Below are positions 25,408-33,453 of a stretch of 40,573 nucleotides of DNA, one piece after another. Below the pieces are notes generated by a model. The model saw only the letters and a program-made list of their open reading frames with translations, searched no databases and was not told the DNA's origin. The stretch's first letter is position 1, and every line of letters begins with the position of its first letter. The stretch comes from CBFGTV01 sp965652145. Lineage in GTDB: Bacteria; Bacillota; Clostridia; Peptostreptococcales; Natronincolaceae. A program made the translations under genes and the position numbers. The stretch is taken from assembly GCA_965652145.1 (NCBI GenBank), contig CBFGTV010000030.1:1-40573 (forward strand), read 5' to 3'.

Positions 25408-25905
25408 TTTTATATCCTCCTCTTACTACTATTTTTAATAGTAAATTTATCTTCTGCAATTTAAATCTCTGTAGGAACAAATATTTACTTTTACACATTG
25501 CCATAACAATATGTTATTAATATATTTTTCAACAAATAAGCTTAGATTCCTCCATATAATGACAAAAAAATATATTTTTCTCAGCTGATACGTAAATAAA
25601 AAAACCGACCAAAATCTTCTACAAAAACCCTTCACAGCCTTAGGGTATATTGATAAATCAAAAACCCCTCAACTTGGCTGTTAAGAGGTTTCAAATTAAG
25701 GTTAATATAGCCCATGCTGATACAAAAATTTCAGTTTTTTTACAGAGAACCAAAATTTATATGTTTTTTTTGAAATTAATGTTATAATTAGAATGTAACT
25801 TAAACATGATTGATTATATAATTATAGATTTTTACTAATCGTCGGGGTGTTTTATTTCAAGGGTAGGTGAATATAAATAAAGAATAAAAAGTTATTCATT
25901 AGAAA
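25408..25905. other. AT-rich gap with one hairpin
   Basis: No gene is supported here. On the minus strand AAACCTCTTAA pairs with TTGAGGGGTTT (25681-25691 with 25662-25672, two G-T pairs), followed by TTTTTGATTT. This terminator-like hairpin is about 250 bp before the NlpC-repeat gene, facing into it. It could be a leader attenuator or the end of an unseen small transcript. The rest is AT-rich sequence without recognisable signals. Confidence 0.4.
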
Positions 25906-26289
25906 TTGTGTAATCTTTGCAATTTTATCGGAAGCTTGCTTTGGTGGAGTATTCCCCGCCCAATTACCAATATTAAACCTTCAAAGGTATCTAAAATTGA
26001 AATTTTTGATGGTAATACTGGAAAGTCGATTAAAATAACAAATACAAATGATATTGAACATATTATTAATAACCTTAATTCGGTAACTCTTAAACTAGAA
26101 AGATTTCATTTGGTTATATGGGCTTTTCTCTTAAAACAACAATCTATAGAGATGATGGTAATGTATATAAGAAATTTATTATAAAATCAAGTAATATCAT
26201 TAAAAAAAGACCCATTTTTTTATCGAGATAGTTCAGGAAGTATTGATTACGAATATCTTCAAAAGTTACTTGGTAACATTACCGAATAA
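25906..26289 (+). pseudogene. Frameshifted small hypothetical gene
   Basis: Three consecutive reading frames together give one coherent small protein. Frame one (from 25906) reads PSKVSKIEIFDGNTGKSIKI and on to LNSVTLKLE. After about 26100 the sense continues one frame over as KISFGYMGFSLKTTIYRDDG. After an A-run near 26206 it continues as DPFFYRDSSGSIDYEYLQKL, ending at TAA 26287-26289. The residue pattern resembles small secreted or lipoprotein hypotheticals of clostridia. The N-terminus (a hydrophobic NCVIFAIL stretch just upstream in another frame) suggests a further lesion. Read errors at homopolymers are an alternative to real decay. Confidence 0.6.
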
Positions 26290-26347
26290 ATCATACTGAT
26301 GGCGCTATTGCCACTTATTTTCCAAATTATTTTAAAACACTGAAATT

Positions 26348-26382
26348 AAAAAGGCAGATGTTAAAATAACACCTGCCTTTTT
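26348..26382. terminator. Bidirectional terminator
   Basis: AAAAAGGCAG (26348-26357) pairs with CTGCCTTTTT (26373-26382), and TGTTA/TAACA pair inside. T-tracts on both strands make it work in both directions. It ends two bases before the stop of the metallo-hydrolase gene. Confidence 0.85.
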
Positions 26383-26383
26383 A

Positions 26384-27223
26384 TTACGATTGATTCATGG
26401 TATTTTGATCTTCTACAAAACGCCCTTGATCAGGTACGGCAATTTCTTTAAAGTGCTGAGTGAGCAGCTCCATGTGCCTTGTCAATTCTTCCCCCTTCAT
26501 GGGTAATCCATGGCTTGGGATGGCCCATTCAGGCATTAGCTCCTTTATGCGCTCCACCGATCTTTGGGCAGCATGCCAATCGGTAGTTAAGTAGGCCGGA
26601 GGTCCCTTTATCTGCTCTTGTTGTGTCAGTACAGAGGTAAAAGATTCCTGCTTCGTAGTGGTAAAGGCATCACCTACAATGAGAACCTTATCTTTTTCCC
26701 GAAAGAAGGAAACGTGGCCCTCAGTGTGGCCTGGCGTATGAATCCATTGCCAGCCAGACATTCCGGGCAGGCTGCCGTCCTTGGGAAGCATAACAGCCCG
26801 TTGGCCAAGATCAATACTTCTATGGGGAAAGGAGGGTGACAGCTTTGCCACCAGACCTTCATCCACCTTTGGGTCCCCTACAGGATAATCTTTTTTACCC
26901 GTTATATATGGGATTTCCAGTTCATGGGCATAGACCGGAACATCCCAATACTGGGCCAATCTTTCAACAGAACCGATATGATCGAAATGCCCATGGGTTA
27001 AAAAAATGGCCTGGGGGCGACTTCCCTTACCGAAGCGTTTCTCTGCTGACTCCACTATATAATCATAGGAGTTTTCCAGACCTGCATCTACCAATACCCA
27101 ATTTTCCTTTTCCCCCACTATACAAGCAGTTACAATGGTAAAATGCAACAGAAGAATATCAGGCAAAACCTCTTGAGAAGTGGTCGTTAACTTTGATAAA
27201 CCTTTAATTAACTGATTGATCAT
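26384..27223 (-). CDS. Metallo-beta-lactamase-fold hydrolase
   Basis: A cytoplasmic zinc hydrolase of about 279 residues, glyoxalase-II/MBL superfamily. The metal motif is THGHFDHIGS (HxHxDH), followed by HTPGHTEGHVSF (third His), VLIVGDAFTT (bridging Asp) and IPSHGLPM (final His). The substrate is not deducible. The frame opens at GTG 27238, but this overlaps the GGAGGG ribosome site that serves the ATG at 27223, the preferred start. No obvious operon partner; the neighbouring methyltransferase is divergent. Confidence 0.88.
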   Translation of the reverse strand: MINQLIKGLSKLTTTSQEVLPDILLLHFTIVTACIVGEKENWVLVDAGLENSYDYIVESAEKRFGKGSRPQAIFLTHGHFDHIGSVERLAQYWDVPVYAHELEIPYITGKKDYPVGDPKVDEGLVAKLSPSFPHRSIDLGQRAVMLPKDGSLPGMSGWQWIHTPGHTEGHVSFFREKDKVLIVGDAFTTTKQESFTSVLTQQEQIKGPPAYLTTDWHAAQRSVERIKELMPEWAIPSHGLPMKGEELTRHMELLTQHFKEIAVPDQGRFVEDQNTMNQS

Positions 27224-27378
27224 GTATTGGCCCTCCACTTTTATTTTCTATCTGCTTCATAGATTTTTTATTGATAGCATTTAGGGTATGCCCCTTATTA
27301 AACCTGTATTATTTATACAGATAGCTTTTCCTTCTTGAGGGTACATATGCATCTTATATTTTGATCTATGCAAAATAC

Positions 27379-27494
27379 TTGACATTATACACTATGCACC
27401 CTATAATTATAGATAATTATTGTCTATGATGTCTTTAAAAAAATTTTGATAGTTTGCGAAGGGCACCCCTTTTTTTATTAAAATTATAGATAAT
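27379..27494 (+). promoter_or_regulatory. Consensus sigma-A promoter with repeated operator-like motif
   Basis: TTGACA (27379-27384), a 17-bp spacer and TATAAT (27402-27407) form a perfect consensus promoter for the methyltransferase, implying a leader of about 120 nt. The -10 lies inside the palindrome CTATAATTATAG (27401-27412). The 13-mer AATTATAGATAAT occurs at 27405-27417, overlapping the -10, and again at 27482-27494, a possible double operator with a resemblance to Fur/PerR-type boxes. The rest of the 311-bp gap 27,224-27,534 is AT-rich and otherwise unmarked. Confidence 0.75.
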
Positions 27495-27534
27495 GTGCAT
27501 CTTTAATGTATATTATTAATTTAGGAGGGAAATT

Positions 27535-28131
27535 ATGAAAATTCACCAATCCGATTCAAAAGAAAAAAAGCAGTTAGCAAGAAAAATTGAATTTCTGGAT
27601 AGACCTGAAAGAATAAAGTCTCTTCCTCCGGAAGAGCTGCTAAAAATGCTCCCTATAAAAAAAACAGACCATGTTTTAGATTTAGGCGCAGGTACAGGAT
27701 ATTTATCAATCCCAGCGGCTCAAATGATTGATGGAATTGTTTATGCATTGGACATCGATTCAAGGATGTTAGAGGTTATCAATTCAAAGGCTCAGGATCA
27801 AAATATTACCAACATTCAATTGGTCAAGGGAAATATTGATAATATTCCACTGCCAGATGATTCAATAGACATTGTGCTGGCTTCATTAGTTCTGCACGAG
27901 GTTGAGCCCCTATCCGATATATTAAAGCAAATTAAACGAGTGCTTAAAAAGGATGGTTTTTTCCTTGGTATAGAATTTGAAAAAACAGAAGCCTCCATTG
28001 ATGGTCCCCCAATGCATATAAGAATTCCTTCCTCCATTATGGAACAGGAATTAATTGAGGCTGGGTTTAGCATCGTCCAAAAATTGTCTCTTAAAGATTA
28101 TTTATACATTGTCATTGCTAAAAAAATATGA
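27535..28131 (+). CDS. Class I SAM-dependent methyltransferase
   Basis: A 198-residue UbiE/Methyltransf_11-like enzyme. Motif I is HVLDLGAGTGYLSIPAAQ (SAM binding), motif II the acidic VYALDIDSRMLEVI, motif III LPDDSIDIVLASLVLHEV and the post-motif RVLKKDGFFLGIEFEK. The lead-in PERIKSLPPEELLKMLPIK is common in small clostridial methyltransferases of unknown substrate. ATG at 27535 follows TAGGAGGG. It is monocistronic between its own promoter and terminator. Targets such as a quinone, arsenical or small molecule cannot be told apart. Confidence 0.85.
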   Translation: MKIHQSDSKEKKQLARKIEFLDRPERIKSLPPEELLKMLPIKKTDHVLDLGAGTGYLSIPAAQMIDGIVYALDIDSRMLEVINSKAQDQNITNIQLVKGNIDNIPLPDDSIDIVLASLVLHEVEPLSDILKQIKRVLKKDGFFLGIEFEKTEASIDGPPMHIRIPSSIMEQELIEAGFSIVQKLSLKDYLYIVIAKKI

Positions 28132-28203
28132 CGCTCCTAGTGGCCTTCAAGCTCAAAAAGCCTGGTATTTTTAGATCAAGCCAGGGCCTAAAGACTATAA
28201 AAG

Positions 28204-28247
28204 GCACTGATGTGATGAAAAGTTCTTCATCCTATCAGTGCTTTTTT
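28204..28247 (+). terminator. Terminator of the methyltransferase gene
   Basis: GCACTGAT (28204-28211) pairs with ATCAGTGC (28234-28241), with GATGAA/TTCATC pairing inside, followed by TTTTTT. It lies 73 bp after the stop. The decayed MBOAT copy begins immediately beyond it. Confidence 0.85.
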
Positions 28248-28249
28248 GA

Positions 28250-28672
28250 ATTGAAATCAAATCCAAGCATCTTTCCCATACCGATGGCCATATCTAAATC
28301 CGCTGAAATCAAAATAAATTTGCAGTGTAAAGGCAATGATCCCCGCCCATGCCATGAGCACTGAAATCTCATCACCGGGCATGGCTTTAACCTCTGACCA
28401 TAGGAGCCCGATGTGATTGGCAAGCAGCACTTTTTTCGCCAGTCCCCGCAGAAAACGCTGCATTCCGGTGCAAAATTCTTGAAGGTGTGGCTCCGGTCAG
28501 CCAGCTGTGCTTCAATATCTGAATAATTTACAATAGGCCCCGCCACCAACTGTGGAAACATAGTAATATAAAGAACAAAAAGAAGCAGGCTTTTCTGAGG
28601 CTTTATTTTTCCTCTATATACATCAATCATATAAGATAGGGTCTGAAATGTGTAAAATGAAATCACGCATAA
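28250..28672 (-). pseudogene. Decayed MBOAT acyltransferase remnant
   Basis: Pieces of the intact MBOAT gene at 32,014-33,420 appear in order but in several frames: SFYTFQTLSYMIDVYRG, MFPQLVAGPIV, then a frameshift near 28470, GLAKKVLLANHIGLLW, AGIIAFTLQIYFDFSG, a second shift near 28300, and GMGKMLGFDF. The matching intact segment is about residues 122-258. Both the N-terminal quarter and the catalytic C-terminal half are gone. The piece is joined head-on to an SGNH-gene fragment at about 28661-28672. Confidence 0.85.
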
Positions 28673-28815
28673 GAATATCAACTGATCCTAACATAACAAA
28701 GACGTTATCTGCCTTTTTCTCAGACAAAGCATCAATATCATCATAAATAAGGTCAGCTGTACTCCTTGCTCCAGCTATTACATATTCTTTCGGTAATGGA
28801 ATCTCCAATAAATAG
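28661..28815 (-). pseudogene. Decayed SGNH hydrolase remnant
   Basis: GDSITE (28789-28806) is followed, after a frameshift, by YVIAGARSTADLIYDDIDAL and VFVMLGSVDILM. These match FMGDSITE, SVIAGAGTTAGFILDELDDL and VFIMLGSIDILM of the intact SGNH lipoprotein at 33,454-34,059. The sequence then jumps into MBOAT code. The signal peptide, the C-terminal half and the Asp-His catalytic pair are missing. Confidence 0.85.
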
Positions 28816-28927
28816 AATTCCAATAAATGGCAGCCCTCTTTTTACTCTTTTGTTCACACTTAACCCCTTTCATTGTATAAATCGGGAGATATACATATAC
28901 AACTCCTTTTACCTAAAATATTTACAC

Positions 28928-29139
28928 ATATTACAGCAGCAAAATGCAGAACAGATGCAAATGAGATAAAGTTCCGATATTATTTTAGCTTTTTAACAAA
29001 AACGCCATGAAGTTTCCTTCATAGCTGTTTTGCTGATAGATATTAAATTTTTTATTGCTTATGGTTGTATTGGTAGCGAAAAGAAAAATCGGACGCCATC
29101 TTTTGTATTTTCCACACCGTGATTTGCATGGTGAAACAG
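28928..29139 (-). pseudogene. Remnant promoter and histidine-kinase 3' end
   Basis: Positions 29059-29139 encode on the minus strand FHHANHGVENTKDGVR then FFFSLPIQP and a TAA stop. This matches the end of the intact kinase at 34,224 (LHHAIYGVENMEAGVC, FFFSLPVQS, TAA). Downstream, a degenerate copy of that gene's terminator (CATGAAG...CTTCAT near 29008-29025) is followed by the SGNH promoter region: ATGCAGA/ATGCAAA repeat at 28944-28961 and ATATTA at 28928-28933. So the duplication began within the kinase gene and ran on through SGNH and MBOAT. Confidence 0.85.
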
Positions 29140-29190
29140 GAATTAATGCCAATGACTCGTATTTCTTTTCACCATCTTTAAATTTCTCAT

Positions 29191-30672
29191 TTATAATTCA
29201 TTTTTTATATAATCTAGAAATAATGAATAAAAATCAGGCTTAAAATGTATGCCATTCTTAGCATATTGAATTGTATTATTTTTAAAAATAGGCCATAGAT
29301 CAATGTAATTTATTTTTTCAGTTGTAGCAAGATCTTGGAGTGATTCATTATATGCTTTAATATTCTTAAAATGAGGCTCTTTGTTCAATACATCAACAGA
29401 AACAGGTGTAATCGATAGAATGTTGATTTTGGAATTCGGAAGCTTCTCCTTAATACTGTTGATTAACTTTGAATATTTCTCGATAAATTCTTTCTCATTC
29501 ACTAACCTGATATCGTTGCTACCAATTAGAATAAAAATATGTTCAGGTTTTTGACTAGCCAACCGTTCAACATTAAATGAAAGTAAGTCTACTGTTGCCC
29601 CTGAAGGTGCTATTACATTCTCTTTATCCAATTTGTCTAGATAAGCTATCGCTCCAATGATATCATCTCCCATGAACACACTATTTTTAAATATTTGTTT
29701 ATATTTATCATTTGAATCGATTACCTTTGATTTTTTTTGCTGTGTTTCAATATCAGTCTTTTCCTTTAAATAATCAAGTAAAAGTGGATAAAAATCATTT
29801 TTGAAATGTGAACCGTCGCCATCGTAGCGAATAACGTTATTTTTAAAAATTGGAGACAGATCAATATAATTAACTTGTTCAGTATTGGCTATGTCTTTTA
29901 AAATCAAATTATAATCATCGATACTTTTGTTAGAAAGAACAGTTTTTGCATCATTAGATGATACGGGTGTAATCGATAAAATGTATATTTTTGAATTCGG
30001 GAGTTTTTCCTTAATATCTAATACTAATTTTGAATATTGTTTTTGAAAATTTTCCTTTGATTCCTTAAGAGGTTCTTTTATGTTATTTTGACCCAAAGAC
30101 AAAAAAACATATTCCGGATTTCTACGGACTAATTCATCTACATTTTCCAACGTAAATTCAACTGTTGCACCTAAACCTCCCATCACATTAACGCTATCCA
30201 GAAGATCATCATTGGTTAGTCCGCCAATAATGGAATCACCTAGAAATACACTATTACTAAACATTGTTTTATATGAACTATCTTCAGCTGTAGATGTTGC
30301 GTTACTATTTAAGGATTCATCAAATGCCTGTTCAATTTTATCCGCATCTTCCGATATGGCTAAAAGCACAAAGTTCCCTTTCGTTTTTAATACATGATTT
30401 TCGATCAAATAATATTCATCGGGAAGATAGCTTTGAAAGCTTTTCGCTTTATCTTCTACTCTTTTTGATATTTTTTCTTTAATTTCTGCTAGATTATTGA
30501 CATCCTTCGCCTTAATTACGGCTATTTCATCAGCCTTAATATTAGTGGAAGCAATATAAAGAATAGAACTCTCAACCTCTTCAGGCAGGATATTATATAG
30601 TCTTTGAAGTTTATCCATATCCTCCTCCTGCATTTCATCCAATTTGACTGCCTGTTTGATTTTTTCCCCCAC
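29191..30672 (-). CDS. DUF4358 + tandem SGNH domain protein
   Basis: A 493-residue frame. Residues about 15-118 match DUF4358 (LPEEVESSILYIASTNIKA, YLPDEYYLIENHVLKTKGNF), a small clostridial lipoprotein domain. Two SGNH/GDSL-like domains follow. Domain 1 (about 135-303) has GDS with Ser147, a GQNN third block and Asp286/His289 in DGSHF. Domain 2 (about 325-490) has GDD instead of GDS (Asp337) and Asn473 in NGIHF, so it has lost two of three catalytic residues while keeping GSND. The lipoprotein leader is out of frame upstream (see 30673-30787). Last gene of the acylation cassette; probably modifies or binds acylated surface glycans. Confidence 0.85.
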   Translation of the reverse strand: MGEKIKQAVKLDEMQEEDMDKLQRLYNILPEEVESSILYIASTNIKADEIAVIKAKDVNNLAEIKEKISKRVEDKAKSFQSYLPDEYYLIENHVLKTKGNFVLLAISEDADKIEQAFDESLNSNATSTAEDSSYKTMFSNSVFLGDSIIGGLTNDDLLDSVNVMGGLGATVEFTLENVDELVRRNPEYVFLSLGQNNIKEPLKESKENFQKQYSKLVLDIKEKLPNSKIYILSITPVSSNDAKTVLSNKSIDDYNLILKDIANTEQVNYIDLSPIFKNNVIRYDGDGSHFKNDFYPLLLDYLKEKTDIETQQKKSKVIDSNDKYKQIFKNSVFMGDDIIGAIAYLDKLDKENVIAPSGATVDLLSFNVERLASQKPEHIFILIGSNDIRLVNEKEFIEKYSKLINSIKEKLPNSKINILSITPVSVDVLNKEPHFKNIKAYNESLQDLATTEKINYIDLWPIFKNNTIQYAKNGIHFKPDFYSLFLDYIKNEL

Positions 30673-30787
30673 ATCTACGGCTGAAATATCTATAATTTCT
30701 TCTCTGCTAGAACACCCATAAAGCTAGGATCAATACCATCATGATAGCAAGTGATTTTTTATTGATTATTTTAAAATAGTTAAGCAT
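30673..30787 (-). pseudogene. Out-of-frame lipoprotein leader of the tandem-SGNH gene
   Basis: An ATG at 30787 opens MLNYFKIINKKSLAIMMVLI, which should end in a lipobox but reads ALWVF-stop. One base over, the same DNA reads GCSSREEIIDISAVDVGEK, joining the downstream 493-residue frame. A single extra base near 30718 (plus-strand A) separates the hydrophobic leader from the Cys-Ser-Ser and the body. Without it the gene would be a normal lipoprotein of about 531 residues. Mutation, phase variation or a read error are all possible; the surrounding bases are not a long homopolymer. Confidence 0.75.
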
Positions 30788-30827
30788 GTATCGTCTCTCC
30801 TTTTTAAGTATAGATTTTTTTACGTGT

Positions 30828-31970
30828 TTACTCGGACAAATTCTTTATAAACGGATCTTCGAAAAAAGTGATGGAATTATACAGTAATATCATGTCATTG
30901 ATTTGATTGTTTTGTATAAGTGTCATAAGATTGTCCGTATAATATCTTAAATCCACCACATAAATTTCATTGAAATGCAATGCCAAAAAAGGAATAAAAC
31001 AATTGGCATAAGAGTCTTTTACCATCAACAGTTTTTTTCCTTCTTCATTACCCGTTGTTATTTTTATTAGTGAATAGTTACCGTTTAAAAACACCGCATA
31101 TTTATCTTTTTTATTGAGGTGATCCATAGCATAAAGTGAATCGGAAGGTTTATTTTCCCCATCTAAATACTCAACCTGATATTGCTCATGATCTTTTGGC
31201 AAATATAGTGAGATACTGTCAGGATTCAAGTGTCTAAAACCACTTTTCGAGTAGAGTGAGCCGTAAAATGCATCCGTCACTTTTGTGATATTGAAGTCCT
31301 CTTCATTTTTTGGCGTAAACCCCATTTCTTGACTCAATACTTGATAGGCATAATAGGCGCCTTTTGTGGTCCAATGATGGTCTGTTTTATAAAATATATC
31401 ATCATTTTTTTTTGCGCTTAACGCAGGATATACATCAATAAAACGAATATGATCATTGAGGGTTTGTTTAACCTGATCTACCATCTTCATCTCTTCACTA
31501 GCCGGAGCATAGTCAGGCAGCTTATTTTCCAATACACTAACAGCTGTGGGTACCATCATAAAGTATTTATTCAGATTAGGTGTTGCGTTATCAAAGTGAT
31601 TGACAGCCCCTACCTTGTCTTTTAAATCCTGTTCTTCCGGCTTGATGAATTTTTGAATCAAATAACCATCCTTACCTAAATAAACACCGTTATTTTCCTT
31701 TTTCCCCATCGCTATTTCTACATTAGATTTTATACCTATCCAGTAATCCCTGATGGGAAATTGATCGGATATATACTTTTCATAGTTGGAAGTAAACTTT
31801 CCCCTCGCAAGATTTTCCAGGGAAAAGGCTGGCACTTGCTGCAAGGTTCTATTTTCCGATTCTGAAAAGTTCCGATCCGGGGTTAATAGGTGAAAGACGA
31901 ATATCCCCCCAATAAATAGAAAAAATATACCCGCCATGCAGCACTTGTATACTTTGTTAACCTTGTTCAA
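30828..31970 (-). CDS. DHHW-family protein, AlgJ/AlgX-like partner of the MBOAT
   Basis: Probably transfers or accepts acyl groups outside the membrane together with the MBOAT protein. The frame runs up to 32051, overlapping the MBOAT end. AAGAGGTGG at about 31978-31986 points to TTG at 31970 as start, giving about 380 residues. A membrane anchor (about 14-28 of that form) is followed by RNFSESENRTLQQVPAFS, a conserved opening of the DHHW family. The SGNH-like motifs are KTDHHWTTKGAYYAY (Asp224, His225/226 in the longer frame) and LMVKDSYANCF (Ser347). In alginate and related systems the MBOAT and AlgJ/AlgX proteins act as a pair; the substrate here is unknown. Confidence 0.85.
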   Translation of the reverse strand: MNKVNKVYKCCMAGIFFLFIGGIFVFHLLTPDRNFSESENRTLQQVPAFSLENLARGKFTSNYEKYISDQFPIRDYWIGIKSNVEIAMGKKENNGVYLGKDGYLIQKFIKPEEQDLKDKVGAVNHFDNATPNLNKYFMMVPTAVSVLENKLPDYAPASEEMKMVDQVKQTLNDHIRFIDVYPALSAKKNDDIFYKTDHHWTTKGAYYAYQVLSQEMGFTPKNEEDFNITKVTDAFYGSLYSKSGFRHLNPDSISLYLPKDHEQYQVEYLDGENKPSDSLYAMDHLNKKDKYAVFLNGNYSLIKITTGNEEGKKLLMVKDSYANCFIPFLALHFNEIYVVDLRYYTDNLMTLIQNNQINDMILLYNSITFFEDPFIKNLSE

Positions 31971-32013
31971 GAAAACCACCTCTTTCATCACAAATACTGC
32001 CCATACTGTGTGT

Positions 32014-33420
32014 TTAAAATCTAAAATATAAAAATGGGTTGTAGGATTCATTCACCAAATATGCTGTTGAAAGAATAAATAAACCTAAATAGATAATCGG
32101 AACAAACATCGCTCCTATCATGTCTAATTTTTCACTTAAGCGTAAGTAGAGGCGCTTGAGAAACGGAGTTGAACATATGGCCAAGACAATCAACAAAACG
32201 AAATAATTGGACAGTTCATATATCGCCTGACTATCTAGGAATTTATGCTTACCAATGCCAAATAAGGTTCCTATGTAGCCAAGTCCTAAAGTTAGATTGT
32301 CAAATTCAAAAAATACCCATCCTACAGTCACAATCAACAGCGTATAAACATGTCTAACAAAGCGTGGGCAGGATTCAAGCCACTTTAAAAGAAACAGTTT
32401 TTCTGTGGTTATAAAAAACCCAAAATACAATCCCCACATGACAAAATTCCAGCTCGCCCCGTGCCATAATCCTGTCAAAAACCAGACCACAAATATATTT
32501 CTAAACTGTTTAATCTTCCCCCTTTGATTGCCACCAAGGGGGATATAGAGATACTCCCGAAACCAAGCACCCAGTGAGATATGCCATCTGCGCCAAAACT
32601 CAGTGGCACTTTGGGAGATATAGGGATAGTTGAAGTTTTCCATCAGTTCAAAACCGAACATTTTACCAAGACCCCTTGCCATATCTGAGTATCCACTAAA
32701 ATCAAAATAAATCTGGAAAGTAAAAGCAATGATGCCAAGCCACGCCGAAAGTACAGTGAGATCCGCCACCGGCGTTGCTTTCACACTCATCCAAAGAAGG
32801 CCAATGTTATTGGCAAGAAGCACTTTTTTGGCAAGTCCAGTCAAAAATAATTCTGCGCCCTCGCCAAACCTATATAAAGTATGTTTTCTTTCAATCAGTT
32901 GCTGGGCAACATCAGCGTACTTAACGATGGGGCCTGCCACAAGCTGCGGAAACATTGCAACATATGTGCCAAAGGTGATCATATTTTTTTGTGCTGGTGC
33001 TTTGCCCAAGTAGACATCCATAGTATAAGACATTGTTTGAAATGTATAAAAAGAAATTCCGATTGGAAGTGGAAGCGCCGGTGCGGCCATACTCAAAGGG
33101 AAAATATTATTGATATTATCCACGACAAATCCAAAATATTTAAAGAAACAAAGTATCCCAACATTGACCGCGATAGAATTTATCAATATCACTTTTGCAA
33201 TGCCTTTTCGATCCCTATATTTCTCAATCAACAAACCGTTCACATAATCAAACACGGTTGAAAATATCATAAGGAATAAATAGGTTGGTTCTCCCCATGC
33301 ATAGAAAAACAGACTCGCAAAAAACAGTAAGACATTTCTAAGACCCTTTGGCGATGTATAATAAATCAGAACCGTTATCGGCAAAAATAAAAAAATAAAT
33401 ATAAGACTGCTAAAAACCAT
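32014..33420 (-). CDS. MBOAT membrane acyltransferase (AlgI-like)
   Basis: Passes acyl (usually acetyl) groups from a cytoplasmic donor across the membrane for O-acylation of a surface polymer. In the 468-residue, multi-helix protein the MBOAT signatures are plain: LPIGISFYTFQTMSY, MFPQLVAGPIVKY, IYFDFSGYSDMARGLGKMFG, TEFWRRWHISLGAWFREYLY (His280) and FLTGLWHGASWNF with catalytic His320. It ends with the typical YNPFLYFRF. ATG at 33420 follows GAGGGTGG. It lies between the SGNH lipoprotein and the DHHW protein in one operon. A truncated paralogue lies at 28,250-28,672. Confidence 0.95.
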   Translation of the reverse strand: MVFSSLIFIFLFLPITVLIYYTSPKGLRNVLLFFASLFFYAWGEPTYLFLMIFSTVFDYVNGLLIEKYRDRKGIAKVILINSIAVNVGILCFFKYFGFVVDNINNIFPLSMAAPALPLPIGISFYTFQTMSYTMDVYLGKAPAQKNMITFGTYVAMFPQLVAGPIVKYADVAQQLIERKHTLYRFGEGAELFLTGLAKKVLLANNIGLLWMSVKATPVADLTVLSAWLGIIAFTFQIYFDFSGYSDMARGLGKMFGFELMENFNYPYISQSATEFWRRWHISLGAWFREYLYIPLGGNQRGKIKQFRNIFVVWFLTGLWHGASWNFVMWGLYFGFFITTEKLFLLKWLESCPRFVRHVYTLLIVTVGWVFFEFDNLTLGLGYIGTLFGIGKHKFLDSQAIYELSNYFVLLIVLAICSTPFLKRLYLRLSEKLDMIGAMFVPIIYLGLFILSTAYLVNESYNPFLYFRF

Positions 33421-33453
33421 TATTCACCACCCTCTCACGAAGCAACAACTTCA

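Noticed and set aside
28128..28364. Plus-strand open frame after the methyltransferase
   Set aside because: It runs across the methyltransferase terminator and antisense to the MBOAT remnant.
29055..29243. Plus-strand open frame over the kinase remnant
   Set aside because: The minus strand here encodes a recognisable kinase C-terminus with its stop codon; the plus frame is its shadow.
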